The notes: generated by a model from the letters alone, not told the origin. Positions 45,656 through 56,400 are shown, counted from the first letter of the stretch. The stretch is DNA of 64,000 nt from Bacteroidales bacterium (GCA_030637515.1 DAOWGM010000155.1:44633-108632); one strand, 5' to 3'. Program-made: numbers and translations.

Positions 45656-46657
45656 TTACAACATAATTCCACAAAATTCTACCAGAGCTTTCTTAAGGCT
45701 AAATAAGTTAATCTGATAATTTTCTGAATACTCTTTAATATATTTATTGGCCATAAATCTTAGTGTTTCCTGAATGTAGTTTTCCATTTCACCGGATACT
45801 TCGAACATCTCAGTTTCGGAATCATAGAACTTGTATGTTGATTTTTTTTCTGATAAGGTTCGGTGTTGAAGTTCTTTAAGCAAAGGCTCATACTTTCTCT
45901 TATCTGGATCTTTTCTTGAGTAATTCATTATTGCGTTGTGCATGGTATTGTGTCCAACCTGATCCATCATTTCAAACAAACCAAATTCAGTTACAGTCTT
46001 TTTAGCAATAGTATCAAGTTGACTATATTTTAAGCCAATTTCTTTGATAAAACCAAACGCTACTAACTGAAGTTGCAATAATATTCTATTTAAAATAAAT
46101 GCACTTTGCTCCTTTTGTTCAATATAAAATCTTTTAATATCATCTAAAAACAACTTGGCTTTTTCAAGTGAAATTTCGTCGGTATATTCCGATGATATTA
46201 TTTCCACAACATTCTTAAAAGCTAACGGATAAAAGAAATGCAGTCCAAGAATTCTGTTTTTTCTTTGAACGTTTTCGCATAATTCAGAAGGCAAAATAGA
46301 AGATGAATTAGAAGCAAGAACACATGAAGGCTTTATAATTTTATCAAGCTCATGAAATAATTCTGATTTTACATCCAACTCTTCAATAACTGATTCGAGA
46401 ATTAAATCACAATCTGAAAGTTCAATCAGATCATTTGTAATTCTATATTTATTCCTAAAATCGAATATTTCCTGATTAATTATACCATGTTTAAGTTGTC
46501 TCTTTATCTTTTTCTGATATGTATTGCGAAGAACCACTTTATGATCTGGGTTTCGTGTAAACCAGATAAGATTAAAACTAAAATCAGACAAATAATTAAA
46601 AATATCCGATCCCATTTTACCACTACCTATAATACCTATGTTTTTAATTTCATTCAT
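45656..46657 (-). CDS. 3-hydroxyacyl-CoA dehydrogenase family protein
   Basis: 'IGIIGSGKMGSDIFNYL', 'LASNSSSILPSELCE', 'RILGLHFFYPL'. Confidence 0.85.
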   Translation of the reverse strand: MNEIKNIGIIGSGKMGSDIFNYLSDFSFNLIWFTRNPDHKVVLRNTYQKKIKRQLKHGIINQEIFDFRNKYRITNDLIELSDCDLILESVIEELDVKSELFHELDKIIKPSCVLASNSSSILPSELCENVQRKNRILGLHFFYPLAFKNVVEIISSEYTDEISLEKAKLFLDDIKRFYIEQKEQSAFILNRILLQLQLVAFGFIKEIGLKYSQLDTIAKKTVTEFGLFEMMDQVGHNTMHNAIMNYSRKDPDKRKYEPLLKELQHRTLSEKKSTYKFYDSETEMFEVSGEMENYIQETLRFMANKYIKEYSENYQINLFSLKKALVEFCGIML

Positions 46658-46711
46658 CGGTATAATTTTAAGATTTCGATATATAAATTTAAGCGTTCTT
46701 TTTTAATAAAA

Positions 46712-46737
46712 AAAGCCACTCATATTTGAGCAGCTTT
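46712..46737 (-). terminator. Terminator-like hairpin downstream of 46763 gene
   Basis: Minus strand AAAGCTGCTCAAATATGAGTGGCTTTTTTT. Confidence 0.5.
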
Positions 46738-46762
46738 CATATTTTGTATTTATATCCTCAGA

Positions 46763-47404
46763 TTAAAAGAATCCAAATTTAAATCCAACGTTAAATGATA
46801 AATCAGAAAGATCTTCATCTTCTAAACTATAAAGCGCTGTTCCTTCTATTAATCTATAAGATGCTCCTAAATCAATCCTGAAAAATTTGAATAAATTAAG
46901 TTCAATATTAACACCTGGTTCAACAACAAATGCTGCGCTGTTTTCAATTTCGTTAAACTGATCAGAAAAGAAATCGCCATCGTCCTCGTAAACATAAATT
47001 CCGGCAGCACCAAGCACAACAGGAATTGTAAAGTGAATTTTTTTATTACTAAAAAATGTGTATTCCAGGTTCAACCCACCATAGCCCATTCCAATTCTTG
47101 CAGGATCTAAAGGATTATCATTAATATCAAAATTACTGTTATTGGTTAAACCAAAACCAGCTATTCCAATTGTAAAATGGTCATTAAAGGTAAAACCCAT
47201 TTTCCCACCTATGATAAGAGAAATATCCTCGTGTACATTACTTACTTTAACCTCAGGAGCAAGATAACCTCCGGTAAATTTTAAATTATCTTTATTAAAA
47301 AGCGTCTGCATTGAATCTTCTTCTTTGACCTTTTCATCTTTTTCCTGTGCAAAAGATACTTGTACAATTAAAGCCAGAAATAATAAAGTAATAATTTTTT
47401 TCAT
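46763..47404 (-). CDS. Outer-membrane beta-barrel protein, paralog 1
   Basis: Signal peptide; 'LKFTGGYLAPEVKVSNVHEDISLIIGGKMGFTFNDHFTIGIAGFGL' barrel-like strands. Confidence 0.65.
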   Translation of the reverse strand: MKKIITLLFLALIVQVSFAQEKDEKVKEEDSMQTLFNKDNLKFTGGYLAPEVKVSNVHEDISLIIGGKMGFTFNDHFTIGIAGFGLTNNSNFDINDNPLDPARIGMGYGGLNLEYTFFSNKKIHFTIPVVLGAAGIYVYEDDGDFFSDQFNEIENSAAFVVEPGVNIELNLFKFFRIDLGASYRLIEGTALYSLEDEDLSDLSFNVGFKFGFF

Positions 47405-47569
47405 AACCCTAAGTATTAAATTAATAATTGTTTATAGTTAATAAATATTTTAATTTTTCATGGTTCAATAATCATAAATTGTGCCAAACTAATAATATTT
47501 TAGCATATCCGATCTGCATAAATATTTCAACACACAATTACACAGTTAAACTACTAACTATCAAAACTT

Positions 47570-48217
47570 TTATCGTTTAAAAAAAGCAAATTTTAATGTT
47601 AGATTATATGAAAGATCAGATAAATCTTTATCATCTAAAGATTCTAAGGTTGATCCATTTACATATCTGTATGATGCTCCTACATCAACTTTAAAAAATC
47701 TAAATAAGTTAAACTCTAATGCGAGCCCTGGTTCAATAACAAAAACTGATGATTTTTCAAGTCTTTCCAGAAATATATCTTTTTCTCCTTTAAGGGAAAC
47801 TTTTCCAGGTCCTACAACAACAGGAATATTAAAATGAACAACTTTATTACTAAAGAATGAATATTCTAATGCTAATCCTCCATAAATAAATTTTATAGAA
47901 GCTAACTCTTGTGTTGGATCAAATCCAGACCAATCAGAAGGTCTTTCAGCTATTAGATCACTATTGTTTATTAATCCAAAAAATCCTATTCCGAGCGAAA
48001 ATTGATTATTAAATGACACTCCCATTTTCCCCCCTGCAAATAAACCATTATCCTCATGAACATTTCCTAATTTGACTTCTGGAGATATATAACTTCCTGA
48101 AAATTTAATGCTGCCTCTTTTAAATACTGTTTCTGTATCTTTTTTAGTTTCTTCTTTCTGTGCAAAACATACCTGAGTTATCAATAATAAAAGTAATGAT
48201 GTAAAAAAGAGTCTCAT
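47570..48217 (-). CDS. Outer-membrane beta-barrel protein, paralog 2
   Basis: 'IKFSGSYISPEVKLGNVHEDNGLFAGGKMGVSFNNQFSLGIGFFGL'; tandem duplicate of 46763 product. Confidence 0.65.
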   Translation of the reverse strand: MRLFFTSLLLLLITQVCFAQKEETKKDTETVFKRGSIKFSGSYISPEVKLGNVHEDNGLFAGGKMGVSFNNQFSLGIGFFGLINNSDLIAERPSDWSGFDPTQELASIKFIYGGLALEYSFFSNKVVHFNIPVVVGPGKVSLKGEKDIFLERLEKSSVFVIEPGLALEFNLFRFFKVDVGASYRYVNGSTLESLDDKDLSDLSYNLTLKFAFFKR

Positions 48218-48267
48218 AATCTAATCAATTAGTTTTTGTTTTTATTATCATATTGTAATTTGCCTAA

Positions 48268-49395
48268 CTAATAATATCTTAAAATATATCCTGCCTGCAT
48301 AAATTTACTAACTTCTGTAACAAAACTCAAAATTATATCACCTGCATATAATTTTTCTTCTTTACGTATCTTATCAATAGAAATAAGAGCCATTGGTGGT
48401 CCTGCATAACCCATTGTAGACATTTTGGTATATAAAGTATTTCTGTTAATTCCAAGTTCATCGCATTCATCCATTATTAATTCTGAAATATGCTTTGAAG
48501 GAAAGTTTACCTGAAAATATTTTAATTCATTTAAATTAATTGGATATTTATTCAACATTCTTTTTAATCCTTTCAAAAACACACTTCCGTCCTCATCATG
48601 AAAATGGGTTCTTAGTTGATCGTTAAACATTTGAGCCAAATGATGATAGCCAAGTTCAAACTCTTCTTTAGGATTCATCCAATATGCAGGTCGTTTATTC
48701 ATCATTGCCGAAGGTTTTTTACCTCCAATTGATTCCATATATGTTTCTTCGACAAATAAGCCGTTTTCTTTTTTATCTGTAGCTTGTAAAACCAAAGCTC
48801 CTGCTCCATCGCTTAAAAAATAACGCAAAAACAATTCTTCCTTTTTTACAATTGCTTGATTATAATATTCGGCTCTTAACTCAGATGATGACATTCCCGA
48901 GGAAATTACTAATGCATTTTTATATCTTCCTAATTTTAAGAAATCACTTGCTACCAACAATGCTTTGTAGGCAGATGTACAATTTGCATGAATAGATATC
49001 TCACCACATTGTTCAATTCCTAATGCTTCCTGTATACGAACAGAAGCTGTTGGCATCTGATCCTGATGTGCACTTCCGTATACTATCAAGTCAATATCTG
49101 TAGCTTTCAATCCTGCCTCTTCTAAAGCACTATTGGCGGCTTTCACAGACATTGTGATATTATCTTCAGTAAATTCTCTGGTTTCCGGATCAATAGCAAA
49201 ATGATAATACTCTACCTCAAGCATCTCGTTCATAAGGCTTTTCATTCTATGAAGCCATTTCTGGATTTTTTTTGGTGCTTCGGTTAATTCTCCCAGATAA
49301 TTATCAACTTCATGTATAGTTATAGGTTTTCCGGGTAAGAATGAGCCCGTTCCTATCAATTTTATATATTTTTCAACTAATTTATTCTGATTCAT
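48268..49395 (-). CDS. Ketoacyl-ACP synthase III (FabH)-family protein, atypical active site
   Basis: 'ISIHANCTSAYKALLVASDFLK' Cys motif; 'LSDGAGALVLQ'; C-terminal 'STMGYAGPPMALISIDKI'. Confidence 0.82.
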   Translation of the reverse strand: MNQNKLVEKYIKLIGTGSFLPGKPITIHEVDNYLGELTEAPKKIQKWLHRMKSLMNEMLEVEYYHFAIDPETREFTEDNITMSVKAANSALEEAGLKATDIDLIVYGSAHQDQMPTASVRIQEALGIEQCGEISIHANCTSAYKALLVASDFLKLGRYKNALVISSGMSSSELRAEYYNQAIVKKEELFLRYFLSDGAGALVLQATDKKENGLFVEETYMESIGGKKPSAMMNKRPAYWMNPKEEFELGYHHLAQMFNDQLRTHFHDEDGSVFLKGLKRMLNKYPINLNELKYFQVNFPSKHISELIMDECDELGINRNTLYTKMSTMGYAGPPMALISIDKIRKEEKLYAGDIILSFVTEVSKFMQAGYILRYY

Positions 49396-49403
49396 TACAC
49401 GAA

Positions 49404-50066
49404 TTATCTTAATTTCTTGAATTCAGGATCAAAATTTTCACTTACTTTCTTTGCAATATCTGTTGCCAAATTTAAAACTTCTTTTGATGGTGCAATTTTA
49501 TGTATTAAATCCCACTTTAATGCTTCCTGAGGATTAAATGTTTCTCCACTCAGAATCAATTCAATTGCAAGAGATTTTTTTATGAGATTTGGCAATATAT
49601 ATGTTCCTGTACAGCCAGGGATGAGTCCGAAAGTTGTTTCGGGTAATCCCAAAACTGCCTTTTCACCGCATACAATATAATCTGTACACAAAGCCAGTTC
49701 AAAAGCAGAGCCAAAGCAAACTCCTCTGACAGCAGCAATTACCGGTATTTTCAATTCTTTAAGCGAAAAAAATATCCTGCTATTTTTATTTAAAAATTTA
49801 CTAATCTTTTCAGTATGTCCGTCTTCGACATGACTTCTCTCAATTATTCCAAGCAAATCATTTAAAACTGCTCCAGAAGAAAAGTGACGACCCTTTCCGT
49901 GAATAATAATTGCCTTTATTTCTGCTCTCTCAACGATTTCTTTTCTCCACCAATAAAACTCTTCAAAAAAAGTAGAATCCATAGGATTAGAAGGCGGATT
50001 ATTTATCTCTAAATATCCGATTTCATCTTTTATATGCCAGTTTAGTACTTTAAACATTTTCTTCAA
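49404..50066 (-). CDS. Enoyl-CoA hydratase/isomerase (crotonase) family
   Basis: 'IHGKGRHFSSGAVLNDL', 'VIAAVRGVCFGSAFELALCTDYIV', 'PETTFGLIPGCTGTY'. Confidence 0.88.
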   Translation of the reverse strand: MKKMFKVLNWHIKDEIGYLEINNPPSNPMDSTFFEEFYWWRKEIVERAEIKAIIIHGKGRHFSSGAVLNDLLGIIERSHVEDGHTEKISKFLNKNSRIFFSLKELKIPVIAAVRGVCFGSAFELALCTDYIVCGEKAVLGLPETTFGLIPGCTGTYILPNLIKKSLAIELILSGETFNPQEALKWDLIHKIAPSKEVLNLATDIAKKVSENFDPEFKKLR

Positions 50067-50433
50067 TCACTACTAATGTCGATATATAATTTTCTGAATG
50101 AGAAATTGAAATATTTATGTCAGTAATATTCATTTCTACTGCTTTCTTCAAAACTTCTCCTGTATAAGTTAAAACAGGTTTCCCATCTTCCTCATTTTTA
50201 ATTTCGATGTCGTGATATTTATTATCTAATTTTAAATAATTCAAAATTGATCTTTTTATCAGATATCTTGCACCAAGACTTTTAATCTTATTTTTATCTT
50301 CAACGGATTTTAATTCTCTATCACTAAAATAATTATCATCTAAATTTTTTGATAAAATTGCTTTGATTTCTTCAAAAGACTCTACTTGTACAATTTCTTT
50401 ATACATAATAATCCTACTGATCTTTTTTAACAT
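50050..50433 (-). CDS. Degenerate holo-ACP synthase (AcpS)-like protein
   Basis: 'FSDRELKSVEDKNKIKSLGARYLIKRSILNYL', 'DIEIKNEEDGKPVL', 'INISISHSENYISTLVVIEE'. Confidence 0.6.
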   Translation of the reverse strand: MLKKISRIIMYKEIVQVESFEEIKAILSKNLDDNYFSDRELKSVEDKNKIKSLGARYLIKRSILNYLKLDNKYHDIEIKNEEDGKPVLTYTGEVLKKAVEMNITDINISISHSENYISTLVVIEENV

Positions 50434-51148
50434 TCACTGCCAACTTGCAAAACAATTCTGTTTCGATTTTTAATGCCTCATCTTTTTCAAGTAATGTGGC
50501 ATTATGAATGGCTTGCATTGCGGAATGAATTAGCTCTATTGTACGATCTGCGGTCAAGCTTTTTAACTTATTTAAGGCAAATTCAAAAGAATCCTTTTGT
50601 TCTGAAATATGATCAACTATTCCTATTTCATAAGCTTTTTCTGCGTTAATCATATCTCCGTTTAATAGAATTTCTTTAGCTTTATTTCCAAGTAATTGTA
50701 TTATTCTATAACTTCCACCCAAACCAGGAATAAAGCCATGATTTGTTTCAGGGAATGCAAATAAAGCGGTTTTCGAAGCAATACGAATATGACATGCCAA
50801 AGCAATCTCTAAACCCCCACCAAAACACACTCCATTTATTGCAGCAATTACAGGAATATTCAAATCTTCAATAAAATCAAGGATATTTTTTCCTTCATTC
50901 ATTTTATCTTGTAAAAGAACCGGATCTTTAGCTAATTCAACAAGTTTTTCGATATCGGCTCCAGCAGAAAAATTACGTCCAACTCCTCTAATTATTATTC
51001 CTTTCAATCCCTTTTCTGATGTCCATTTCTTTAATTTATCAAGACTCACAAAATCAGGATTATTCAAATAATTCTCTCGACCGTTGGAAATAGATAAAAT
51101 CCCCAGTTCTCCTTGCCTTTCCCAAATAGTGATATTCGATTGTTCCAT
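50414..51148 (-). CDS. Enoyl-CoA hydratase/isomerase (crotonase) family
   Basis: 'GVGRNFSAGADIEKLVEL', 'PVIAAINGVCFGGGLEIALACHIRIA', 'PETNHGFIPGLGGSYRI'. Confidence 0.9.
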   Translation of the reverse strand: MEQSNITIWERQGELGILSISNGRENYLNNPDFVSLDKLKKWTSEKGLKGIIIRGVGRNFSAGADIEKLVELAKDPVLLQDKMNEGKNILDFIEDLNIPVIAAINGVCFGGGLEIALACHIRIASKTALFAFPETNHGFIPGLGGSYRIIQLLGNKAKEILLNGDMINAEKAYEIGIVDHISEQKDSFEFALNKLKSLTADRTIELIHSAMQAIHNATLLEKDEALKIETELFCKLAVNVKKDQ

Positions 51149-51159
51149 TTAATATTTCT

Positions 51160-51546
51160 CTATTTTACTATTGATTTCAATTCTTCCGGAATATCCTGAG
51201 GAATGCGGTCTTTATCAATCAGTATTGTTTTAACTTCAGCTTTTGCAGCTTTAGTTTTTTCAGTCAAATTCAATATATCATGATAAAAAACCAGATACGG
51301 AGCCTCAATCTTAATTGTTGTTGAAATCTCTATTTCATCAAACAGCTTTAATTCACGCATATATCTAATATTGGTTTCTGTTACTACCAATAATAAATTC
51401 TTATCAAGGAATGAATTTAAAAGTCCAGCATTACGTAGAATCTCCCATCTGGCTTGCTCCGTATAATTTAAATAAACAGCATTATTTACGTGTCCGTATG
51501 AATCGAGTTCGTATCCTCGTACTTCTGTTTTATAACTGTATTTCAT
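51160..51546 (-). CDS. 4HBT-type acyl-CoA thioesterase
   Basis: 'VRGYELDSYGHVNNAVYLNYTEQARWEIL'. Confidence 0.9.
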   Translation of the reverse strand: MKYSYKTEVRGYELDSYGHVNNAVYLNYTEQARWEILRNAGLLNSFLDKNLLLVVTETNIRYMRELKLFDEIEISTTIKIEAPYLVFYHDILNLTEKTKAAKAEVKTILIDKDRIPQDIPEELKSIVK

Positions 51547-51672
51547 TTTACTCTGCGAATTAAGAGCTTAAAAATAATCAGAAAAAAGGAGTTTTTTTAA
51601 TTTTCGTCAATTCACAGGCAGTTTTTATCTAAAAAAGTTTTCTATTTTTATAAATTCATAGGAAACCATAAA

Positions 51673-52770
51673 ATGCAAGAAAAAATACAAATCCAAAAAT
51701 ATCCACCTGCAAAAATACTTAAGATTTTTGAGCACTTCAGATATTTTTTAGTACGACTATCAAAAAAATTAACTCCAGCTAATGTGGCTATTATTGAAAT
51801 GGTGCAAGGGTTTTATGTTACTCGTGCGATTGGAGTTGCTGCAGATTTAAATTTAGCTGAACATCTTAAAAAAAGCGAAAAATCAATTTCTGAATTAGCC
51901 ATATTAACTGATTCGCATGAAGATGCTCTGTATCGTATGATGCGAATGCTTGCCAGCCAGGGTGTTTTTATTGAGAAAAAGAATAAAGTATTTGCTAATA
52001 ACAGATTATCCAAAACTCTGCTTGATCAACAGGACTCAATGAAGCATATGGTTATTCATCAGGTTAATGGAATAAACTGGAAAATGTTTGAAGAATTAGA
52101 TTATGTAGTTAAAACCGGGAAAAATGCTGCTCAGAAAGTTTTAGGTATGGATGTGTTCGAATATCTTGAAAAGAATCCTGATAAAAACGAACTGTACAAT
52201 AAAGCCATGACTAACTCCTCACTTATGTTGAGTTATGCGATTCTTTCCAAATATAATTTTAGTAAAGCAAAAACTATTATTGATATTGGTGGTGGGCAAG
52301 GCATTTTGCTTGCTATGATTTTACATAAACACCAGTTAATTAAAGGGAAAATATTTGATTTACCTCATGTAGTTGAAGGTGTTAAAAAAATTGCAGATCA
52401 GTTTAACGTAAGCGGTAGATTAGAAACTATTTCTGGGAACTTTTTTGAATCAATACCTAAAGGTGGTGATATGTACTTTCTTAAAAGCATCATTCATAAT
52501 CTATCTGATAATCAATGCATACATTTATTAAAAGACATAAAAAAGGTATTGCCTGAAAATGGTAAAATTCTAATTTTCGAACCTATTATCGAAAATGATA
52601 ACAGGTATTCTTTTGCAAAACTATACGATATTCAAATGTTGGTTGGTAGAAGCGGTGGAAAAGAGCGAACCAAAGAAGAATTCTCAGAAATTATTAATCA
52701 ATCAGGTTTAAAGCTTAATAGAATTATTCAAACTGCCGCCCCTTTTTCAATTATTGAAATAAAGAAATAA
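51673..52770 (+). CDS. SAM-dependent O-methyltransferase with N-terminal dimerisation/winged-helix domain
   Basis: 'ATRAIGVAADLNLAEHL'-like dimerisation region; 'TIIDIGGGQGILLAMIL', 'MYFLKSIIHNLSDNQCIHLLKDIKKVL'. Confidence 0.88.
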   Translation: MQEKIQIQKYPPAKILKIFEHFRYFLVRLSKKLTPANVAIIEMVQGFYVTRAIGVAADLNLAEHLKKSEKSISELAILTDSHEDALYRMMRMLASQGVFIEKKNKVFANNRLSKTLLDQQDSMKHMVIHQVNGINWKMFEELDYVVKTGKNAAQKVLGMDVFEYLEKNPDKNELYNKAMTNSSLMLSYAILSKYNFSKAKTIIDIGGGQGILLAMILHKHQLIKGKIFDLPHVVEGVKKIADQFNVSGRLETISGNFFESIPKGGDMYFLKSIIHNLSDNQCIHLLKDIKKVLPENGKILIFEPIIENDNRYSFAKLYDIQMLVGRSGGKERTKEEFSEIINQSGLKLNRIIQTAAPFSIIEIKK

Positions 52771-52790
52771 TACAATTCATAAAAATTTGA

Positions 52791-53333
52791 TCAGTTTTTA
52801 TACTTTAAAAACTTAATATTTCTGAAACTATACTTTAAGCTATCATTTGGGCAAACTTGAACACATTGTAAACATTTTGAGCAGCTAAACTGTTTTGCCG
52901 GATCTTTCTTCCCTTCTTTATGTATGCTAAAATCATTATTAAAGGTCGAAATATAACAAGCTTTATCGCAAGCTCCACAATGAGTGCAATCACTATCATC
53001 AAATTGTACTTTAAAAATACTTATCTTATTTAGCACACCTGAAATCCATGCAATTGGGCATCCTAACTTGTGATATTGATATGTTTGTTTAAATTTTTCT
53101 TCAGGATTTATATTCATAAAAACTTCCATAATAAATCCTAATGGACACATCCACCTGCAAAACACTTTTCCAAAAATCAAGCCTGTAATAACTCCTGCTA
53201 ATAACGCGTACCACAAACTTATATGATAAAACTGAATTGCAATAAAAACTATAATACCAATTACAGCCTGAATTATTCTTCTGTTAGAAATAACAATACT
53301 TTTTTTAACTTTCACTTGATCTTTCATCACCAA
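52791..53333 (-). CDS. 4Fe-4S membrane ferredoxin (NapH/CcoG-like)
   Basis: 'CRWMCPLGFIMEVF', 'CTHCGACDKAC', 'CSKCLQCVQVCP'. Confidence 0.85.
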   Translation of the reverse strand: MVMKDQVKVKKSIVISNRRIIQAVIGIIVFIAIQFYHISLWYALLAGVITGLIFGKVFCRWMCPLGFIMEVFMNINPEEKFKQTYQYHKLGCPIAWISGVLNKISIFKVQFDDSDCTHCGACDKACYISTFNNDFSIHKEGKKDPAKQFSCSKCLQCVQVCPNDSLKYSFRNIKFLKYKN

Positions 53334-53416
53334 TTAAAATTTGAGTTGCAAATATATATTAATTTCATATATCTACATATCTATATTTATAATTTTGTGA
53401 TTAGGTATCAAAAAAA

Positions 53417-53446
53417 GTCCTGCCAAATATTACTTCAGCAGGACTA
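53417..53446 (-). terminator. Rho-independent terminator of the BNR-repeat gene
   Basis: Minus strand AGTCCTGCTGAAGTAATATTTGGCAGGACTTTTTTT. Confidence 0.75.
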
Positions 53447-53470
53447 AATAAATTTAGTTTCTAATTAAAA

Positions 53471-56400
53471 TTAAGGTAATTGCTGTCCTTCAAACCAAGG
53501 AGCTCCCGCTGATACCAATTCTTTTTCTATTTCAGGAATCTTATTTGTAATAATATCCTCAATTTTATTCTTTATTGGCAAAAATTGTTTCTTAGCAATT
53601 TCCAAACTTCTTATATGTGTTGGCGTAGGACCATATGTAGAACTCATTGTTCCCATTTGAGCTGCACTCATACGATTATAAACAGTTGGATTACCTCTTT
53701 CTCCCACTTTACCTTTAGCTTGGCTACCATAAAATTCTATTTGAATACTAATTATTTCTTGTTTTAAATTATAAAGTTTAGTTTCCAAACTTCCAGGAAT
53801 GTTATGTGCGCGTCCGGCAGCTTTAATCATTATTTCAACTTTTTTCTGTGCATTTTGCAATGACATAGATGCTGCACTTGTCGCTCCTTGCATTTCAGCA
53901 ATCTCTTTCCAGAATGCCACTGTTTTATCAGGTGTAGATCCTTCTAATGATCCTTTTCTTAACTGCTCAACTTCAAATTCCATAGGTTCTGATAAATCAG
54001 TTATAACACCATCAATTTGTTTAGAAAGTATTACCGTGTACTTACCTGGTGCTACCATTGCACCTTCAGGTAACCATCCTGAATTTTCGCTTTTATTTGA
54101 AACTGCTCTTGTTGATGGATATTTTAAATCCCATGCTGTTCTATGAATTCCTTTACTTGTAGATCCTTCTAACTTCCGGACAACATTTCCATCAAAATCC
54201 TTAACAGTTAGCAATATTTTTGGTTTATCCTGATTGAGTTCTTTATCTAAAGTATCCCATCCCGGAAATGGAATATTTTGTTTTTGTTCTTTCAGTTTTT
54301 TCTCTTTTTTAGTTCTTAACTCTTTTTGAGTTTTGTAATCAGCTCCAATATAGTATGTAAACTCTGCTCCAAAAGGAGGATTTGGTGCTGTAAACAAAGA
54401 TGCTCCCATTGATCCTTTTTCTTCGAATCCAAGTGGTGATCGCTGTATATACCACCATGCTTTTCGCGATGGAAACAATGTTGCTTCGTTGCTTAACTGA
54501 GCCTCAGAAATGTTACGTAATGAAGAATAATCGTCTAAAACAAAAAAACCTCTTCCAAATGAAGCTCCAACAAGATCATTCTCGCGACGCTGAATTGCTA
54601 AATCCCTAAACGAAATGGTAGGTATTCCTCCTGTTAGTTTTGTCCATTTAGAACCACCATCAATTGTAAAATAAATTCCAAACTCAGTTGCTGCAAACAA
54701 TAATTCTGGTTTTACATGATCCTGAACCAATCTCCAAACAAGTGTTTTTTCAGGTATATTCCCTTTTATTGATTTCCAGTTTCTTCCTTTATCCGTACTT
54801 TTTAATAAGTAAGGATTAAAATCCCCGAATTTATGATTATCCAAAGCAACATAAACTATATTTTCATTAAATAAGTCAGCTTTAATATCATTAACAAACG
54901 CCGTTTCTGGCACTCCTGGCAAGTTTCCAACCTCTATTTTCCTCCAATTGGCACCACCATCCTCAGTTACTTGTATATAGCCATCATCGGTACCTGCATA
55001 AATTAATCCTTCTTTAACAGGTGATTCAGCCAATGATGTTATTGTATTGTAATTAGACATGGCATCCATATCCCATGGAGAATTAAAACTCCAGGTTTTA
55101 TCCATTATTGGTAATGTAATACGTTCCTGATTTTTTGTAAGATCACCAGAAATTGCAGTCCAACTATCACCTCTGTTTTCAGATTTCCACACTCGGTGAG
55201 AAGCAAAATATAATCTTGTTGGTTTATGCGGACTAACTAAAATTGGAGCATCCCAATTAAAACGTTCAGAAACTTCACCTTCTTCAGGTTGAGGTTGAAT
55301 ATATACAATCTCTCCAGTTGTTCTGTCTGCTCTTACCAAATTACCTTGTTGCCATTCCGCATAAACAATATCAGGGTTTCCAGGTTCTGTTGCTGGTTGG
55401 TGACCATCGGCAAATAAAACAATTTCCCAATCGGCGTTTCTTATTCCACTAAGATTGTCAGTTCTTGAAGGACCTCCCTGAGTATTGTTATCCTGTGTAC
55501 CACCGTATATATTATAAAAAGGTTCAGTATCGTCAACAGCAACTTTATAATATTGAGTAATCGGTAAATTAGAAATATATTTCCAATTCTTAGTCAAATC
55601 AAAAGTTTCGTAAATCCCTCCATCTGTTCCAACCAACAAATAATTCGGATCATTTTTCCTAAATGCAATAGAGTGATTATCAGAATGTTTAAACTCCTCT
55701 TTCATTCTATTAAATGTTTTTCCACCATCTTTTGATATCTGCATCCTAACATCTACCAAATATATTTTATCAAATTGGTGAGGACATGCATATAATTCCT
55801 GATAATAGTGAGGCCCAGTAGCTCCAGATACAGCATCAGAACGCTTCTCCCATGATGCACCTCTGTTTTCAGAACGATAAACAGCACCAGTGCGTTGTTC
55901 CAATTCAATAGCAACATATACAACATCTGGCTTTTGAGGTGAAATTGCTAATCCAATTTTTCCCATATCTGAATTTGGCAAACCTTCACTTAACTTCTCC
56001 CATGTTTCGCCACCATTAACCGATTTATGAATACCTGAATTTGGACCTCCACCCATATACGTAGCTATAGTTCTATGTCTTTGCCATGTTGCAGCATAAA
56101 TAATATCTGGATTACGGGAATCTATAACTATATCTGTCACACCAGTCCATTCACTATCGCCAAGTGTTTTCTTCCATGTTTTTCCTCCATCAATAGACTT
56201 GTATAATCCGCGATCACCACCTTTTGACCATAATGGTCCTTGCGCTGCAACCCAAATAATATCTGAATTTTCAGGATGAACTACTATTTTTGAAATATGT
56301 TGAGATTCTTTTAAACCTACATTTTCCCAACTACTTCCTCCATCAGAGCTTTTATAAATTCCATCTCCAAATCCTACGTGACGACCACCAATATTTTCAC

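Noticed and set aside
43907-51546. Complete HMG-CoA synthase beta-branching cassette
   Set aside because: No ACP in the operon and the 48268 protein matches FabH-like motifs better than HMG-CoA synthase by eye; kept only as a possibility in findings
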